In this document: positions 45,635 through 46,528 of the stretch, in pieces | How the letters are laid out: every line of letters begins with the position of its first letter | How positions within the stretch are numbered: position 1 is the stretch's first letter | Assembly (NCBI GenBank): GCA_023251915.1 | Contig: JAHEXW010000002.1 | Coordinates: 1 to 46,528 of the forward strand | DNA: 46,528 nucleotides | Reading direction: 5' to 3' | Origin: Actinomycetes bacterium | Lineage (GTDB): Bacteria; Actinomycetota; JAHEXW01 | Translations under genes and position numbers: made by a program | Notes under the pieces: model-generated | The model's database searches: none | What the model was told of the DNA's origin: nothing | Seen by the model: the letters and a program-made list of their open reading frames with translations, nothing else

Positions 45635-45730
45635 GTTCGAATCCCCGACAAAATAAACAATCCGCAAATATCAGCAACGTAGCTTAAAGATATTTGCGGA
45701 TTATTGGTGGAGGTGGGGGGATTCGAACCC
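45635..45730 (-). repeat. 96-bp direct repeat, copy 2 (within and after tRNA-Ala)
   Basis: The identical partner of 45402-45497. It runs from the T-loop of the intact tRNA-Ala through the terminator to a T-arm-like element. The outer edge is set exactly where the two copies diverge inside the T-arm. Confidence 0.9.
45648..45702 (-). terminator. Rho-independent terminator of tRNA-Ala
   Basis: AATCCGCAAATATC (45702-45689 on the minus strand) pairs perfectly with GATATTTGCGGATT (45672-45659), loop of 16, followed by GTTTATTTTGT. It begins two bases after the tRNA CCA end. Confidence 0.75.
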
Positions 45731-45779
45731 CCGGCCTCTGCGATGCGAACGCAGCGCTCTCCCACTGAGCTACACCCCC
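45705..45779 (-). tRNA. tRNA-Ala (anticodon CGC), CCA encoded
   Basis: A complete 75-nt cloverleaf on the minus strand. Acceptor GGGGGTG pairs with CACCTCC (one G-U), D-arm GCTC...GAGC, anticodon stem CTGCG/CGCAG with loop TTCGCAT (anticodon CGC, reads GCG), T-arm GGGGG/CCCCC around TTCGAAT, discriminator A and genomic CCA. It starts 30 nt after the hemD stop and is followed by a terminator. Confidence 0.95.
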
Positions 45780-45809
45780 GGGCAAAGAATTAATTTTAAC
45801 ATATCCTGG

Positions 45810-46528
45810 TCAGCGTTCGTACAAACCCTGAATCGCCAGAACCAGGCCGTGAAGTGTGTGCTGCTGGGCGATAGCGGATACTTCCAGCCCGAGACGCCGG
45901 CCGGTTTCCGCGGCGACCGGGCCGATATAGACCATCTTGACCCCGCGTAAAGCGGCGGCCAAATCGATGTCCTTAAGTAGCCCCAAGAAGTTCTGTACGG
46001 TCGAACCGCTGGTAAAGGTGATGACGTCAACGCCCCGTTCCAGAGCCGCTTTGACGCGGGCCGCGCCGGCCTCATCCGCGATAGTACGGTAGCACGGCAC
46101 GACATCGACGATAGCCCCCATGCGGATCAACCCGTCCGGCAGGATGTCGCGAGCCGCCTCCGCGCGCGGCAGCAATATCCGCTTGGCGGAGATGTTTAGC
46201 AGGCTGAACGCCTGAACCAGGCCTTCGGCTTTGTTGTCTTGCGGCATCAAGTCGACGCGCAGGCCGGCTTCTTCCAGCTTCTTGGCCGTACCGGGTCCAA
46301 CAGCCGCGATCTTGGCCCCGATCAGCGACGCAACAGGCCGGCCGGTCGCGACCAGACGGCCCAGGAAAAACCGAACCGCGTTGGTTGACGTGAATATGAT
46401 CCACTCGTAGTGAACAATCCCCTTGGCCAGAGCGGCGTCGATACGCTCCAGGGAGTAGTCAACCTTCTGGTAACTCTCCAGGGGTACGGTCTTAATTGTC
46501 GGGAATTCGACTACGCGGGTGCCCAAAC
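45810..46528 (-). CDS. hemD: Uroporphyrinogen-III synthase (partial, N-terminus off the right edge)
   Basis: 239 codons open to the right edge; a TTG at 46526 is in frame but unlikely to be the true start. Closes hydroxymethylbilane to uroporphyrinogen III, the branch point to siroheme and hence to AhbD. Family features are EFPTIKTVPLESY, WIIFTSTNAVRFFLGRL, IAAVGPGTAKKLEEAGLRVDLMP, ILLPRAEAARDILPDGL, VPCYRTI, ITFTSGSTVQNFL and VYIGPVAAETGRRLGLEV. The visible part corresponds to nearly a whole HemD. In many anaerobes this domain is fused behind the methyltransferase CobA/SumT; whether that holds here lies outside the window. It is separated from hemB by the tRNA and a plus-strand gene, so it belongs to another transcript. 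Confidence 0.9.
   Translation of the reverse strand, partial: LGTRVVEFPTIKTVPLESYQKVDYSLERIDAALAKGIVHYEWIIFTSTNAVRFFLGRLVATGRPVASLIGAKIAAVGPGTAKKLEEAGLRVDLMPQDNKAEGLVQAFSLLNISAKRILLPRAEAARDILPDGLIRMGAIVDVVPCYRTIADEAGAARVKAALERGVDVITFTSGSTVQNFLGLLKDIDLAAALRGVKMVYIGPVAAETGRRLGLEVSAIAQQHTLHGLVLAIQGLYER

Noticed and set aside
45451-45765. Minus-strand frame of 104 codons across the tRNA
   Set aside because: It reads through the tRNA and its repeat; peptide words such as GGWVRIPPPP are the usual by-product of a T-arm. No ribosome site.
46524-46526. TTG as start of hemD
   Set aside because: The family normally has residues before EFPTI and the frame remains open to the edge, so the gene is treated as truncated.

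Overview
The window comes from an anaerobic or facultative bacterium whose respiration relies on multihaem c-type cytochromes. I count 79 canonical CXXCH motifs in nine proteins, plus one CX3CH, two CX4CH and one CXXCK. Base composition is moderate (a little over half G+C by eye), starts are a mix of ATG, GTG and TTG, and almost every gene lies on the minus strand. Rex, a siroheme-route haem gene (ahbD) and NapC/NirT-like quinol dehydrogenases fit a deep-branching actinobacterial or clostridial-type anaerobe. There is no 16S gene or other decisive marker, so the lineage is unresolved.

Read in the direction of transcription (right to left), the window starts with a partial hemD, a tRNA-Ala(CGC) and an odd 96-bp direct repeat that copies the tRNA 3' end and its terminator. 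A lone plus-strand YdeI-family gene follows. Next is a tight haem operon hemB-ahbD-hemL (ATGA overlaps), running into a 7-haem membrane cytochrome and a dihaem cytochrome b. Two tandem 10-haem NapC-like cytochromes follow under a strong-looking promoter with an operator-like palindrome. Then come a lipoprotein and lnt, a 12-haem NapC-like cytochrome, rex, a membrane HExxH protein coupled to an HD-GYP phosphodiesterase, a 15-haem membrane-anchored cytochrome, and TPR and NHL proteins.

The left half is one probable operon: two paralogous secreted 6-haem cytochromes, a 7157-residue giant whose C-terminal fifth is an 11-haem cytochrome, a 5- or 6-haem membrane cytochrome, and two ethylbenzene-dehydrogenase-type haem-binding (EB_dh-like) proteins, the last cut by the left edge. 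The giant gene covers 21.5 kb, nearly half the window. It is built of Ig-like, DUF2341, LamG, fibronectin III, glycine-rich and repeated beta-sandwich modules, with haem motifs only at the end.

A reasonable model is that haem made by the hem/ahb genes supplies membrane quinol dehydrogenases (cytochrome b and the NapC-like proteins). These pass electrons to periplasmic or cell-wall multihaem carriers, and then to a surface assembly built on the giant adhesin-cytochrome. Rex and an HD-GYP protein suggest links to NADH/NAD+ and cyclic-di-GMP signalling. The electron-transfer model is inference; the gene content and motifs are read directly.
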